64,000 nt of DNA, from positions 558,001 to 622,000 of the forward strand of contig NZ_BMWC01000002.1 in NCBI RefSeq assembly GCF_014651035.1. Reading direction: 5' to 3'. Shown here piece after piece: positions 18,329-27,459 of the stretch (the first letter of the stretch is position 1; every line of letters begins with the position of its first letter). Source of the DNA: Streptomyces lomondensis. GTDB taxonomy: Bacteria; Actinomycetota; Actinomycetes; Streptomycetales; Streptomycetaceae. The notes under the pieces were generated by a model. That model was not told where the DNA came from. It was given only the letters and a program-made list of their open reading frames with translations, and made no database searches. Made by a program: the position numbers and the translations under genes.

Positions 18329-19381
18329 TCAGCGCAGTGACTCCCACAGCTCCCGGGCCTCCGGCTCGTCGGCCACCACCCGGTTGGGGTCCGACGGCGC
18401 CCGCACCACCGGCATCGTCACCGTCCGTACGCCGCTCGCCGACAGGCCCTCAAGGCTCTGGCCGAGCCGGGTCAGCTCGCTCAGGGAGTCCAGGCCCGTG
18501 TCGGTGGTGAGGCCGGCGGTGACCGCGTCCGCGACCCGGTACAGCTTCGCCGGGTCGGTGAGCAGGTCCTGGGAGGCGATCTGGTCCAGCAGGGCCTTCA
18601 CCAGCTTCTGCTGGAGCCCTATGCGACCGAGGTCGCTGCCGTCGCCGATGCCGTGGCGGGTGCGGGCCAGGGCCAGGGCCCGGGTGCCGTCCAGGTGGTG
18701 GGTGCCCGCCTTCAGCCGCAGATGGCTGTCCTCGTCGGCGATGTCCTCGTCCGTGGTGACGGTGACGCCGCCGAGCGCATCCACGAGCTTCGCGAAGCCG
18801 GAGAAGTCGATCTCGATGTAGTGGTCCATCCGGACGTCGGTGATCGACTCGACCGTCTTCACCGCGCAGACCGGACCGCCCACCGCGTACGCGTTGTTGA
18901 ACATCGAGTTGTACGCGACCGCCGTCGACCCGCCGGACGGGCGCGGGCAGGACGGGCGGGTGACCAGCGTGTCGCGCGGGATGCTCACCACCGTCGCGCT
19001 GGTCCGCCCGGCGTCGAGGTGGACGACCATCGTCGTGTCGGAGCGGGCGCCGGCGCTGTCGCCGCCGCCGAGCCGCTGGTTCTCCCGGCCGCTGCGCGAG
19101 TCCGAGCCCAGGACCAGGATGTTGAGGGCTCCGCTGGGCAGGGCTGCCGACGGCGACGGCGTGCTCACCGGTCTGGGCGGGCGGTTGTCGCCCAGCGCGT
19201 TGTCGATGTCGACGCTGGTGATGTTGCTGTCGAGATGCCAGTAGGCCCAGCCCGCCGCCCCGAGGCCCAGCACCAGCGCACCCGCCAGGGCGAGGCCGGC
19301 GATCCGCAGCGCTCTCGACCGCCGGCCCGCCTCCCTGCCCTCGGTCCCGTTCCCGTCGAGTCCCGTCACGGGCAGGAACAT
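18329..19381 (-). CDS. LytR-CpsA-Psr (LCP) family cell-wall ligase
   Basis: 350-residue type II membrane protein: basic cytoplasmic N-terminus, one transmembrane helix (ALRIAGLALAGALVLGLGAAGW, about residues 24-45), then an extracellular LCP domain. Signature blocks are NILVLGSDSR, ARSDTTMVVHLD, VVSIPRDT, and the Arg-rich TRHGIGDGSDLGRIGLQQKL. LCP enzymes transfer undecaprenyl-pyrophosphate-linked glycopolymers onto peptidoglycan; the pyrophosphate-binding arginines and the DSR/RSD aspartates are present. Streptomyces has many LCP paralogues, so the polymer cannot be named. It is flanked by the ECF42 pair and by a xylanase without shared operon structure. Confidence 0.93.
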   Translation of the reverse strand: MFLPVTGLDGNGTEGREAGRRSRALRIAGLALAGALVLGLGAAGWAYWHLDSNITSVDIDNALGDNRPPRPVSTPSPSAALPSGALNILVLGSDSRSGRENQRLGGGDSAGARSDTTMVVHLDAGRTSATVVSIPRDTLVTRPSCPRPSGGSTAVAYNSMFNNAYAVGGPVCAVKTVESITDVRMDHYIEIDFSGFAKLVDALGGVTVTTDEDIADEDSHLRLKAGTHHLDGTRALALARTRHGIGDGSDLGRIGLQQKLVKALLDQIASQDLLTDPAKLYRVADAVTAGLTTDTGLDSLSELTRLGQSLEGLSASGVRTVTMPVVRAPSDPNRVVADEPEARELWESLR

Positions 19382-19453
19382 AAGTCCGAATTATTACGAG
19401 CAGGGCCCCCCGGCCGATTTTCTTCGGAAATTCTCAGACTTCCCGGCCTCGCC

Positions 19454-20803
19454 TCACCCCAGGGTCACCGTGGGCACCGGGTTGCTCCCGCTCCACGAGC
19501 CGTTGAAGCCGAACGTCACCGAACCGCCGTCCGGCACCGGCCCGTTGTACGAGGCGTTCGCGCAACTGACCGCCGCGCCGGTCTGGGTGCAGCTCGCGTT
19601 CCACGCCTGCGTGATCCGCTGCCCGGCCCCGAACGTCCAGTTCGCCTTCCACGACGACAGCGAGGCCCCCGAGCAGGCGATCCGCACCTGCCCCGTGAAG
19701 CCGGTGCTCCACTGGCTGGTGACGCTGTAGGTCGCCGTGCAGACCCCCGTCGGCGGGGTCGTCGTCCCGCCGAGCGCCTCCGCGATGGCGTGGTACGCCG
19801 GTTTCGGCGCGTAGTTCTCGTCGTACGGCGTCGCCGCGCCCTGGCCGGGGAAGGTGTCCGGGATCCAGGAGTCGGAGTCGGTGAAGCCCCAGACGGTGAC
19901 GCCGGTACAGCGCGCGACCGCCACGCAGGCGTTCATGACCGCCTTGTAGTCGGCGGCCTGCTGGGCCAGCTTCGCCTGCGTCGCCGGGAGTTGCATCCGG
20001 ATGTCCAGCTCCGTGATCGCCACGTCCACGCCCAGGTCGGCGAAGCGCTGGATGTTCTGCTGCATCGTCGAGGGCACCTGGCCGACGATGAGATGGGCCT
20101 GGAGCCCGACCCCGTCGATCGGAACCCCGCGCTCCTTCAACGACTTGACCAGGTTGTACAGGGCGGTGCTCTTCGCGTTGACGCCCTCCACGTTGTAGTC
20201 GTTGATGTACAGCTCGGCGCTCGGGTCGGCGGCCCGGGCCCAGGTCAGCGCCTGCGCGATGTAGTCCTGGCCGAGGGTGGTGTGGAAGAGGGTCGGGCGG
20301 TAGGTGCCGTCCTCGTTGAAGGGCTCGTTCACCACGTCCCAGGCGGCCAGCCGGCCCTTGTAGCGGCCGACCTCGGTGGCGATGTGGTCCTGGACGATGG
20401 CGCTGAGCTGGTCCCGCGTCCAGCTGCCGTTGGTCAGCCAGCCCGGATTCTGCTGGTGCCAGAGCAGGGTGTGCCCGCGCACCTGCTGGTCGTGGGCCTC
20501 GGCGAAGTTCACGATCTGGTCGGCCTCGGCCCAGTTGTAGCTGCCCCGGCTCGGCTCCACCGAGCCCCACTTCATGGCGTTGCCGGGGGTGAGCCAGTTG
20601 AACTCGCGCCCGGCGATCTCGCCGTAGGTGCCGGTGAGCTTGGAGCCGGTGACCGCCGTGCCCATGACCTTGCCCTTGGCGTCGGCGAGGTCGCGCAGCG
20701 GGGCGTCGGCGGCGTGCGCGGCGGGGGCGGCGAGCAGCAGGGAGCCGGCCGTGACGACGCCGGCCAGCAGGGTGGTGAGTAAGCCCGATCTCAGCGATCT
20801 CAT
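19454..20803 (-). CDS. Secreted GH10 endo-1,4-beta-xylanase with C-terminal CBM2
   Basis: 449-residue exported enzyme that hydrolyses internal beta-1,4 bonds of xylan. The signal peptide ends in AAPAAHA-AD (residue about 31). The GH10 barrel (33-345) has the acid/base Glu160 in WDVVNEPF and the nucleophile Glu265 in AITELDIRM. A GGTTTPPTG linker leads to a family 2 carbohydrate-binding module (about 354-449; CTATYSVTSQWSTGFTGQV ... GFNGSWSGSNPVP), which binds cellulose or xylan. The ATG follows GGAGG, and a perfect inverted-repeat operator overlaps that ribosome binding site. Downstream of a same-strand LacI repressor gene, 94 bases away, and part of a xylan-use module with the GH3 gene. Confidence 0.96.
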   Translation of the reverse strand: MRSLRSGLLTTLLAGVVTAGSLLLAAPAAHAADAPLRDLADAKGKVMGTAVTGSKLTGTYGEIAGREFNWLTPGNAMKWGSVEPSRGSYNWAEADQIVNFAEAHDQQVRGHTLLWHQQNPGWLTNGSWTRDQLSAIVQDHIATEVGRYKGRLAAWDVVNEPFNEDGTYRPTLFHTTLGQDYIAQALTWARAADPSAELYINDYNVEGVNAKSTALYNLVKSLKERGVPIDGVGLQAHLIVGQVPSTMQQNIQRFADLGVDVAITELDIRMQLPATQAKLAQQAADYKAVMNACVAVARCTGVTVWGFTDSDSWIPDTFPGQGAATPYDENYAPKPAYHAIAEALGGTTTPPTGVCTATYSVTSQWSTGFTGQVRIACSGASLSSWKANWTFGAGQRITQAWNASCTQTGAAVSCANASYNGPVPDGGSVTFGFNGSWSGSNPVPTVTLG

Positions 20804-20814
20804 TGCGGGTGCCT

Positions 20815-20827
20815 CCGAAAGTTTCGG
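20815..20827. promoter_or_regulatory. CGAAACTTTCG operator before the xylanase
   Basis: The 13-bp inverted repeat CCGAAAGTTTCGG reads CGAAACTTTCG on the coding strand and touches the xylanase ribosome binding site. An identical or very similar CGAAANTTTCG sequence is, as I recall, the operator conserved before actinomycete xylanase and xyloside-uptake genes (BxlR-type LacI repressors bind CGAA-N-TTCG repeats). Confidence 0.8.
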
Positions 20828-20897
20828 TGGTGCAACCGATTGGCTTCGGTGCAGTGTGGAGGCGCCCGCACCACCCGTCAATACAGCAACGGGCCTT

Positions 20898-21956
20898 TCA
20901 CGCGGGCGCCGCCGTGCTGCTGCGCACCACCAGGCTCGTCGCCAGCTCCACCCGGGTCGCCGCCGGGCCGCTCTCGTCCCGCCCGAGGTCCAGGACCAGC
21001 CGGGCCGCCGCCTCGGCCATCTCCGTCAGCGGCTGCCGTACGGTCGTCAGCGGCGGTCCGACCCAGGGCGCCACCGGCAGGTCGTCGAAGCCGACCACGC
21101 TCAGGTCCTCGGGGATGCGCAGCCCCAGCTCGCGGGCGGCCTCGTAGAGCCCGAGCGCCTGGAGGTCGTTCCCGGCGAAGACGGCGGTCGGCCGGTCCGG
21201 GCGGCGCAGCAGCTCCAGGCCCAGCCGGTAGCCGGCCTCGTGGTGGAAGTCGCCGTTCGCGATCAGCGCGGGGTCGACCGGCAGCCCGGCCGTCTCCAGC
21301 GCGGCCCGGTAGCCGTCGATCCGGGCGCGGCTGCACATCATCTGCGTCGGCCCGCTGATCGCGCCGATCCTGCGGTGCCCCAGCTCGACCAGGTGCCGGG
21401 TGGCCGCGAGACCGCCCTGCCAGTTGGTCGCGCCGATCGACGGCACGTCGGCCCCGGGGTCGCCGGCCGGGTCCATGACCACGAACGGGATGGAGCGGCT
21501 GGTCAGCAGCGCGCGCTGCGACTCGTCGAGCCCCGACAGGACCAGGACCACCCCGTGCGGGCGGCGCGCGGCGACCTGGTCGGCCCAGGTCCGGCCAGGG
21601 GTGAGCCGCCCGGCGCTCTCCGACAGCACCACGCTCAGCCCGGCGTCCCGGGCCACGTTCTCCACGCCCCGGATGACCTCCATCGCCCAGGAGCTGTCCA
21701 GCTCGTGGAAGACCAGGTCGATCAGCGGCGAGCGGGTCGCCTCCGCACGGCGCCGCCGGTAGCCGTGGGCGCGCAGCAGCTCCTCGACGCGGGCCCGGGT
21801 GGCCGGGGCGACATCGGCCCGGCCGTTGAGGACCTTCGAAACAGTCGGCGCCGACACGCCGGCCTCACGGGCGATCTCGGCGAGCGTCGCGGTCTGCGCG
21901 GTGCGCCCCTGCGTCCGGGTTTGCGTCCGGCTTTCAACGGGCTCCGGGGATGTCAT
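20898..21956 (-). CDS. LacI-family transcriptional repressor of the xylan module
   Basis: 352-residue repressor. The N-terminal LacI helix-turn-helix is clear (ATLAEIAREAGVSAPTVSKV then LNGRADVAPATRARVEELL, about residues 23-70), followed by a periplasmic-binding-like sugar sensor with SPLIDLVFHELDSSWAMEVIRG, IGAISGPTQMMCSRARIDGY and VVGFDDLPVAPWVGPPLTT. I placed the start at the ATG at 21956; the frame extends upstream but across the operator region. It lies between the xylanase (same strand) and the divergent GH3 gene. Its likely inducers are xylo-oligosaccharides, inferred from the neighbours. Confidence 0.92.
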   Translation of the reverse strand: MTSPEPVESRTQTRTQGRTAQTATLAEIAREAGVSAPTVSKVLNGRADVAPATRARVEELLRAHGYRRRRAEATRSPLIDLVFHELDSSWAMEVIRGVENVARDAGLSVVLSESAGRLTPGRTWADQVAARRPHGVVLVLSGLDESQRALLTSRSIPFVVMDPAGDPGADVPSIGATNWQGGLAATRHLVELGHRRIGAISGPTQMMCSRARIDGYRAALETAGLPVDPALIANGDFHHEAGYRLGLELLRRPDRPTAVFAGNDLQALGLYEAARELGLRIPEDLSVVGFDDLPVAPWVGPPLTTVRQPLTEMAEAAARLVLDLGRDESGPAATRVELATSLVVRSSTAAPA

Positions 21957-22015
21957 GGCGGCGATCGTATCCCTGCGGGGCCTCTTGACGAAGTCTCCGC
22001 GGCGCCATAGGTTCC

Positions 22016-22047
22016 CGGAACATTCGACGTGCATATCGAAACATTCG
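22016..22047. promoter_or_regulatory. Pair of CGAAANTTTCG-like operators between the LacI and GH3 genes
   Basis: CGGAACATTCG (22016-22026) and CGAAACATTCG (22037-22047) start exactly 21 bases apart, two helical turns. Both resemble the perfect CGAAACTTTCG before the xylanase. They sit in the 184-base divergent promoter region, well placed for autorepression and for control of the glycosidase. Confidence 0.7.
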
Positions 22048-22140
22048 CAGAAGCGGGTGCGGGAAGCGGTCGTCAGCACGGCTCACGCGCTCGTCAGCAC
22101 CGTTCGTGAGAGGGCCGTCCGTCCACCCGACAGGAGCTTC

Positions 22141-24450
22141 ATGACCACCGCGCCCTGGCGTGACCCCGCCCTGCCCGCCGCCGCCCGCGTCGACGACCTG
22201 CTCTCCCGGATGACCCTGGAGGAGAAGACCGCCCAGCTGTACGGCGTGTGGGTGGGAGCCTCGACGGACGGTGACGGAGTCGCTCCCCATCAGCACGACA
22301 TGGCCGTGGAACACGACTGGGAAGAGCTGATCACCCGCGGCCTGGGCCAGCTCACGCGCTCCTTCGGCACCGCCCCCGTGGACCCGGCGCTGGGCGCGCA
22401 GGCCCTGGCCCGCGCCCAGCGCCGTATCACCGAGGCCGGCCGCTTCGGCATCCCGGCGATCGCGCACGAGGAGTGCCTGGCCGGCTTCACCGCCTGGCAG
22501 GCCACGGCCTACCCGGTCCCGCTGGCCTGGGGTGCGACCTGGGACCCGCCGCTGGTCGAGGAGATGGCCCGCCGCATCGGCGACGACCTGCGCGCGGCGG
22601 GCGTCCACCAGGGCCTCGCGCCCGTCCTGGACGTCGTACGCGATCCGCGCTGGGGCCGCGTGGAGGAGACCATCGGCGAGGACCCGTACCTGGTCGGCAC
22701 GGTCGGCACGGCCTATGTGCGGGGCCTGGAGTCGGCCGGGGTCGTCGCCACGCTCAAGCACTTCGCCGGGTACGCCTCCTCGGCCGGCGCCCGCAACCTC
22801 GCCCCCGTACGGGCGGGCACCCGCGAGTTCGCCGACATCACCCTGCCCCCTTTCGAGATGGCGTTGCGCGAGGGCGGGGCCCGCTCGGTGATGGCCGCGT
22901 ACACCGAGACGGACGGCGTCCCGGCCTCCGCCGACCCCGAGCTGCTCACCCGGCTCCTGCGCGAGGAGTGGGGCTTCACCGGCACGGTCGTCTCCGACTA
23001 CTTCGGCATCGGCTTCCTGCACACCCTCCACCGGGTCGCCGGCACCCCGGCCGAGGCGGCCCACGCGGCCCTGGAGGCCGGCATCGACGTCGAACTGCCG
23101 AGCCTCAAGTGCTACGGCGATCCGCTGGTGGACGCGGTCCGCTCGGGCGAGATCCCCGAGGACCTCGTGGACCGCGCGGCCCGCCGCATCCTGCTCCAGA
23201 AGTGCGAACTGGGCCTGCTCGACCCCGACTGGACCCCCGAGCCGGCCGCCTCGGTCGACCTCGACTCCACGGGCAACCGGATCCTGGCCCGCCGCCTGGC
23301 CGAGGAGTCGGTGGTCCTGCTCGACAACCCCGACGGCCTGCTCCCCCTCGCCCCCGACACCCGGATCGCGGTGGTCGGCCCCCGGGCGGCCGACGCCCTG
23401 GCCATGCTGGGCTGCTACTCCTTCCCGTCCCACGTCCTCACCCACCACCCGGACGTGCCGACGGGCATCGAGATCCCGACCGTCCTCGACGCCCTGCGCA
23501 CCGAACTCCCCGACGCCAAGGTGACGTTCGCGCCGGGCTGCGACGTGACGGATCCGGACACCGCGGGCTTCGAGGAGGCGATCGCCCGCACCGCCGACGC
23601 GGACGTGTGCGTGGCGGTCCTCGGCGACCGGGCAGGCCTGTTCGGCCGCGGCACCTCGGGCGAGGGCTGCGACGCTACGGACCTCGCCCTGCCGGGCGCC
23701 CAGGGGGAGCTGCTGGACGCGCTGGTCGCGACGGGCGTCCCCGTGGTGCTGGTCCTGCTGACCGGCCGCCCGTACGCCCTCGGCCGCTGGGACGGCCGCC
23801 TGGGCGCGGTCGTCCAGGCCTTCTTCCCCGGGGAGGAGGGCGGCCCGGCGGTCGCGGGAGTGCTGTCGGGCCGCGTGAACCCGTCCGGCCGCCTCCCGGT
23901 GAGCGTCCCGCGGGTCCCCGGCGGCCAGCCCTGGACGTACCTCCAGCCGCCCCTCGGCCTCGCGGGCGAGGTCAGCAACCTCGACCCGACCCCGCTGTAC
24001 CCCTTCGGCCACGGCCGCTCGTACACGACGTTCGCCTGGGAGGACTTCACCGGCGGCGAGCGCACGGAGATCGGCACGGACGGCTCGTACGACCTCTCCG
24101 TGACCGTCCGCAACACGGGCGACCGCGAGGGCGCGGAGATCGTCCAGCTGTACCTGCACGACCCGGTGGCCTCCGTCACCCGGCCCGACGTGCGCCTGAT
24201 CGGCTACCAGCGCATGGAACTGGCGCCGGGCGCGGCGAGCCGGCTGACATTCCGGTTCCACACCGATCTCTCGGCGTTCACCGACCGTTCAGGTCGCAGG
24301 GTGGTCGAACCGGGCGCCCTGGAACTACGTTTGGCGGCGTCCAGCACGGACGTACGCCACACCGCGCACCTCACGCTCACGGGCCCGGTCCGGGTCACCG
24401 GGGGCGACCGGCGGCTGCGGTGCGAGGCAGAGGTGTCGGGGGCGGGGTGA
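22141..24450 (+). CDS. Glycoside hydrolase family 3, probable beta-xylosidase/beta-glucosidase
   Basis: 769-residue cytoplasmic GH3 enzyme (no signal peptide). The (beta/alpha)8 domain contains LKHFAGY and the nucleophile Asp286 in GTVVSDYFGI; the second domain carries LGDRAGLFGRGTSGEG, whose Glu region supplies the acid/base; a fibronectin-III-like domain (REGAEIVQLYLHDPVASVTRP) ends the protein. The sequence style YTETDGVPASADPELLTRLL and GIDVELPS points to xylosidases. It would cut imported xylo-oligosaccharides released by the neighbouring xylanase. ATG preceded by AGGAG. Divergent from the LacI gene and its paired operators. Confidence 0.93.
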   Translation: MTTAPWRDPALPAAARVDDLLSRMTLEEKTAQLYGVWVGASTDGDGVAPHQHDMAVEHDWEELITRGLGQLTRSFGTAPVDPALGAQALARAQRRITEAGRFGIPAIAHEECLAGFTAWQATAYPVPLAWGATWDPPLVEEMARRIGDDLRAAGVHQGLAPVLDVVRDPRWGRVEETIGEDPYLVGTVGTAYVRGLESAGVVATLKHFAGYASSAGARNLAPVRAGTREFADITLPPFEMALREGGARSVMAAYTETDGVPASADPELLTRLLREEWGFTGTVVSDYFGIGFLHTLHRVAGTPAEAAHAALEAGIDVELPSLKCYGDPLVDAVRSGEIPEDLVDRAARRILLQKCELGLLDPDWTPEPAASVDLDSTGNRILARRLAEESVVLLDNPDGLLPLAPDTRIAVVGPRAADALAMLGCYSFPSHVLTHHPDVPTGIEIPTVLDALRTELPDAKVTFAPGCDVTDPDTAGFEEAIARTADADVCVAVLGDRAGLFGRGTSGEGCDATDLALPGAQGELLDALVATGVPVVLVLLTGRPYALGRWDGRLGAVVQAFFPGEEGGPAVAGVLSGRVNPSGRLPVSVPRVPGGQPWTYLQPPLGLAGEVSNLDPTPLYPFGHGRSYTTFAWEDFTGGERTEIGTDGSYDLSVTVRNTGDREGAEIVQLYLHDPVASVTRPDVRLIGYQRMELAPGAASRLTFRFHTDLSAFTDRSGRRVVEPGALELRLAASSTDVRHTAHLTLTGPVRVTGGDRRLRCEAEVSGAG

Positions 24451-24472
24451 CCCTCAGGGGGTGACCCTCAGG
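24445..24472. repeat. 14-bp tandem repeat at the GH3 stop
   Basis: GGGTGACCCTCAGG occurs twice, with a third partial unit. The first unit contains the GH3 stop codon, and the G-rich end of the last forms the ribosome binding site of the next gene, so the duplication sets the spacing between the two genes. Confidence 0.85.
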
Positions 24473-24480
24473 GGGTGGCG

Positions 24481-25011
24481 ATGGACAGGCTGGTGCACCA
24501 CGAGTTGCGGGCCGTCTTCTCGGTCCTGGCCGCCACTGCCGTCGCCCTGACGGCATCAGTGCTGTTCCACGGCTTCTCCCCGCCGTCCGACACCGGCCGG
24601 CTGGCCCTGTACGCCGCCGGCGTGCTCGCCCTCCTGCTGGTGTGGACACTGCTGAGGGCGTCCAGGCTCAGGTGGTTCAGCGAAGTACGGAACTTCGAGA
24701 AGGCGGTACCGGTCGAGGACATCGACCCCCCAGGGGCCGCCGAGCGGCTCCTGCGCCACCGGCCGTTCAGCCCGCGGCTCTTCGTGGGGTACGTGCTGGG
24801 CGCGGTACCGCTGGCCCTGTGGCAACCATTGACGACGGGGATCTTCCTGTGGTCGGCTCTCGACTGGCTGAGCGAGGCCGCGGTCGCCGCCCACTGGGAG
24901 CGCCGCAACGGCCTGCTGCTGTGGCGGGGCCGCGTCGACAGCAGGCCGTGGGAGCTCTCGGTCAGCCGTCGCCCACCGACTCGAACCGCCACCGGTGCAC
25001 AGCCCGCGTGA
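24481..25011 (+). CDS. Small membrane protein of unknown function
   Basis: 176 residues, not recognised. The N-terminal half has two predicted transmembrane helices (LRAVFSVLAATAVALTASVL and LALYAAGVLALLLVWTLL, about residues 10-30 and 45-62), then a soluble stretch with many Arg, then hydrophobic segments (YVLGAVPLALW, IFLWSALDWL). The ATG at 24481 is 5 bases after AGGGGG; a GTG six bases earlier is possible. It starts 30 bases after the GH3 stop, so it may be read from the same transcript. Its 3' end overlaps the convergent small gene by about 50 bases. Confidence 0.6.
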   Translation: MDRLVHHELRAVFSVLAATAVALTASVLFHGFSPPSDTGRLALYAAGVLALLLVWTLLRASRLRWFSEVRNFEKAVPVEDIDPPGAAERLLRHRPFSPRLFVGYVLGAVPLALWQPLTTGIFLWSALDWLSEAAVAAHWERRNGLLLWRGRVDSRPWELSVSRRPPTRTATGAQPA

Positions 25012-25219
25012 CCAGCTCCCCGTCCGGCTCCGGCAGCTCGGGCAGCTCGGCGTCGTACGGGGCGTCCCACCAGGTGATGACGAGGACCCGGTCCTGAGGA
25101 GCGCGCAGGGTCTCACGGCGCAGCGGCTCGCGGGGCAGGTCCTGGGCGCGCGCCCAGGCGAGCAGGTCCCCGCCCCGCCCGGGCACCGCCCGCGCCTCCC
25201 ACATCAACGCGACCGTCAC
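24962..25219 (-). CDS. Conserved small hypothetical protein downstream of tsaD
   Basis: 85-residue protein with no recognised domain: after [14 protein letters not shown] come a probable alpha/beta fold ([41 protein letters not shown]), reminiscent of small antibiotic-biosynthesis-monooxygenase-like folds. The GTG start overlaps the tsaD stop as GTGA, so translation is coupled to tsaD. It is the last gene of the tsaB-rimI-tsaD group. Function unknown. Confidence 0.7.
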   Translation of the reverse strand: MTVALMWEARAVPGRGGDLLAWARAQDLPREPLRRETLRAPQDRVLVITWWDAPYDAELPELPEPDGELVTRAVHRWRFESVGDG

Positions 25220-26310
25220 GAGTAGAGGTTCTCCTCGCCGGCCTCGTGGACGTGGTCGTGCGCGGGAACGGCGGGCACGTGCGGCTCCGTCACCGGCAGC
25301 GAGGAGTCCGCCGGCAGGTCCCAGCCGGACGCGGCACGGTTCCGGGCCACCATCTCGGCGCCGAGCGCGGCGACCATCGCGCCGTTGTCCGTGCACAGCT
25401 TGGGCCGCGGCACCCGCAGCCGGATCCCGGCCGCCTCGCAGCGCTCCCGGGCCAGGGCGCGCAGCCGGGAGTTGGCGGCCACGCCGCCGCCGATCATCAG
25501 GTGGTCGACGCCCTCGTCCTTGCAGGCCCGGACGGCCTTGCGGGTCAGCACGTCCACGACCGCCTCCTGGAAGGAGGCCGCCACGTCCCGCACCGGCACC
25601 TCCTCCCCCGCCGCCCGCTTGGCCTCGATCCAGCGCGCCACGGCCGTCTTCAGCCCCGAGAAGGAGAAGTCGTAGGCCGGGTCGCGCGGGCCGGTCAGGC
25701 CCCGGGGGAACGGGATCGCGTTCGGGTCGCCCTCCTTGGCGTACCGGTCGATGACCGGGCCGCCGGGGAAGCCGAGGTTCAGCACGCGCGCGATCTTGTC
25801 GAAGGCCTCGCCGGCCGCGTCGTCGATGGTCGCGCCCATCGGGCGGACGTCGGAGGTGATGTCCGAGGACAGCAGCAGCGAGGAGTGGCCGCCGGAGACC
25901 AGCAGCGCCATCGTCGGCTCGGGCAGCGGGCCGTGCTCCAGCTGGTCCACGCAGATGTGCGAGGCGAGGTGGTTCACGCCGTAGAGGGGCTTGCCGAGCG
26001 CGTACGCGTACGCCTTCGCCGCGGAGACGCCGACCAGCAGGGCGCCGGCGAGTCCGGGACCCGCGGTGACGGCGATGCCGTCGAGGTCGCGGGCGCTCAC
26101 CCCCGCCTCCTTCAGCGCGCGGTCGATGGTGGGGACCATCGCCTCCAGGTGGGCGCGGCTCGCGACCTCCGGGACGACGCCGCCGAAGCGGGCGTGTTCG
26201 TCGACGCTGGAGGCGACGGCGTCGGCCAGCAGGGTGGTCCCCCGGACGAGGCCGACGCCGGTCTCGTCGCAGGAGGTCTCGATCCCCAGAACGAGGGGTT
26301 CGTCAGCCAT
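25216..26310 (-). CDS. tsaD: tRNA t6A synthesis ATPase TsaD
   Basis: 364-residue Kae1/Qri7/YgjD protein that transfers threonylcarbamoyl from TC-AMP to A37 of ANN-decoding tRNAs. ASKHA fold with [14 protein letters not shown] at the start, metal-ligating YGVNHLASH, and [10 protein letters not shown]. Works with TsaB and TsaE, both encoded just upstream. The ATG lies within the end of rimI (8-base overlap), so the genes are translationally coupled. The C-terminus has an extra [13 protein letters not shown] tail rich in His, seen in streptomycete orthologs. Confidence 0.97.
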   Translation of the reverse strand: MADEPLVLGIETSCDETGVGLVRGTTLLADAVASSVDEHARFGGVVPEVASRAHLEAMVPTIDRALKEAGVSARDLDGIAVTAGPGLAGALLVGVSAAKAYAYALGKPLYGVNHLASHICVDQLEHGPLPEPTMALLVSGGHSSLLLSSDITSDVRPMGATIDDAAGEAFDKIARVLNLGFPGGPVIDRYAKEGDPNAIPFPRGLTGPRDPAYDFSFSGLKTAVARWIEAKRAAGEEVPVRDVAASFQEAVVDVLTRKAVRACKDEGVDHLMIGGGVAANSRLRALARERCEAAGIRLRVPRPKLCTDNGAMVAALGAEMVARNRAASGWDLPADSSLPVTEPHVPAVPAHDHVHEAGEENLYS

Positions 26311-26809
26311 GGATCTCGGTTCCTTGTACGGAGTTCTCGGGGGCGGTCAGGCGCATCACCAGGGCGTCCACGTTGCCCGGCTGGTAATACCCGCGCCTCA
26401 CGCCGATGGGTTCAAAACCGAACCGCTCGTACAGCTTCTGCGCGCGGACGTTGTCGACGCGGCACTCCAGCATCACCTCGGCGCACTCGAAGGCGGTCGC
26501 CGCGCGCAGCAGTTCGGCGAGCAGCCGCGCGCCGAGGCCGGTGCCCCACAGCTCGCGGGCGACGGCGATGGTCTGCACGTCGGCCTGCTCGCCGGAGGCG
26601 ACCAGACCGGCGTACCCGACGATCCGGGAGCCGGTCTCGGCGACCACGTACCGCCGGTTGGCCTCGGGCCCGCGCGCATGGGCCAGCTCGGACCAGAACA
26701 TGCCCCGCGACCAGGCGTCGTCGGGGAACAGATCCCGCTCCAGCTCCAGCACGGGGTCGATGTCCCACCAGCGCATCTCGCGCAGCACACACGTCACGGG
26801 CTCGGTCAC
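26303..26809 (-). CDS. rimI: Ribosomal protein S18-alanine N-acetyltransferase-type GNAT
   Basis: 168-residue GNAT acetyltransferase. Motif A for acetyl-CoA is seen in [21 protein letters not shown], and the C-terminal [26 protein letters not shown] is typical of RimI. The GTG start overlaps the tsaB stop (GTGA), and the longer frame that runs through tsaB in another reading frame was rejected. Its place between tsaB and tsaD is the conserved order in actinobacteria. Whether S18 is the true substrate here is by homology only. Confidence 0.92.
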   Translation of the reverse strand: MTEPVTCVLREMRWWDIDPVLELERDLFPDDAWSRGMFWSELAHARGPEANRRYVVAETGSRIVGYAGLVASGEQADVQTIAVARELWGTGLGARLLAELLRAATAFECAEVMLECRVDNVRAQKLYERFGFEPIGVRRGYYQPGNVDALVMRLTAPENSVQGTEIHG

Positions 26810-27459
26810 TTGGGGGTGACCACCTTGTAGTTCTTGGGGACCTGGGCGTCGGGGCGGCGCAGGTAGAGCGGCCGGGGCGCGGGCAGTTCCTCGCCCGCCG
26901 CCAGTTTCTCCGCGGCCAGGCGGGCCAGGGCCGCGGCGGACACGTGCTCGGGCTCGTGCGCCTGCGGGAAGGTGTCCGGGTAGAGGAGCGCGCCCGCGCC
27001 GACCGCGGGCAGGCCCTTCACCTGCTCGGCGATGTCGGCGGGCCGGTCGACGGCAGGGTCGGTGACGCGGGTGCGGGAGTCGGCGTAGCGCGCCCAGTAG
27101 ACCTCCTTGCGGCGGGCGTCGGTCGCGACGACGAACGGGCCCTCCAGGTCGGCGGCGCAGGCGAGGCCGTCCAGCGTGCACACGCCGTGCACGGGGACGC
27201 CGAGCGCGAGCCCGAAGGTGTCCGCGGTCATCAGGCCGACCCGCAGCCCGGTGTACGGGCCCGGGCCGATCCCGGCGACGATGCCCGTGACGGCGTCGAG
27301 CCTCAGACCTGCCTCGGCGAGCACCCGGTCGATCGCCGGCAGCAGCAGTTCCCCGTGCCGCCGGGCGTCCACCTGACTCGACGAGGCGATGACGTCCTCG
27401 CCGTCGTGCAGCGCGACGGTGACAGCGGGTGTGGCGGTATCCAGAGCGAGCAAGAGCAC
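26806..27459 (-). CDS. tsaB: tRNA t6A synthesis scaffold TsaB
   Basis: 217-residue YeaZ-type ASKHA protein, catalytically inactive partner of TsaD: LLALDTATPAVTVALHDG at the N-terminus, IGPGPYTGLRVGLMTA in the middle. It scaffolds TsaD and TsaE for t6A synthesis. GTG start. First gene of the tsaB-rimI-tsaD run; divergent from the following small secreted/membrane protein gene with 113 bases between. Confidence 0.95.
   Translation of the reverse strand: MLLLALDTATPAVTVALHDGEDVIASSSQVDARRHGELLLPAIDRVLAEAGLRLDAVTGIVAGIGPGPYTGLRVGLMTADTFGLALGVPVHGVCTLDGLACAADLEGPFVVATDARRKEVYWARYADSRTRVTDPAVDRPADIAEQVKGLPAVGAGALLYPDTFPQAHEPEHVSAAALARLAAEKLAAGEELPAPRPLYLRRPDAQVPKNYKVVTPK

Noticed and set aside
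21934..24261. 775-codon minus-strand frame opposite the GH3 gene
   Set aside because: Shadow of a clear GH3 enzyme; no motif or start signal.
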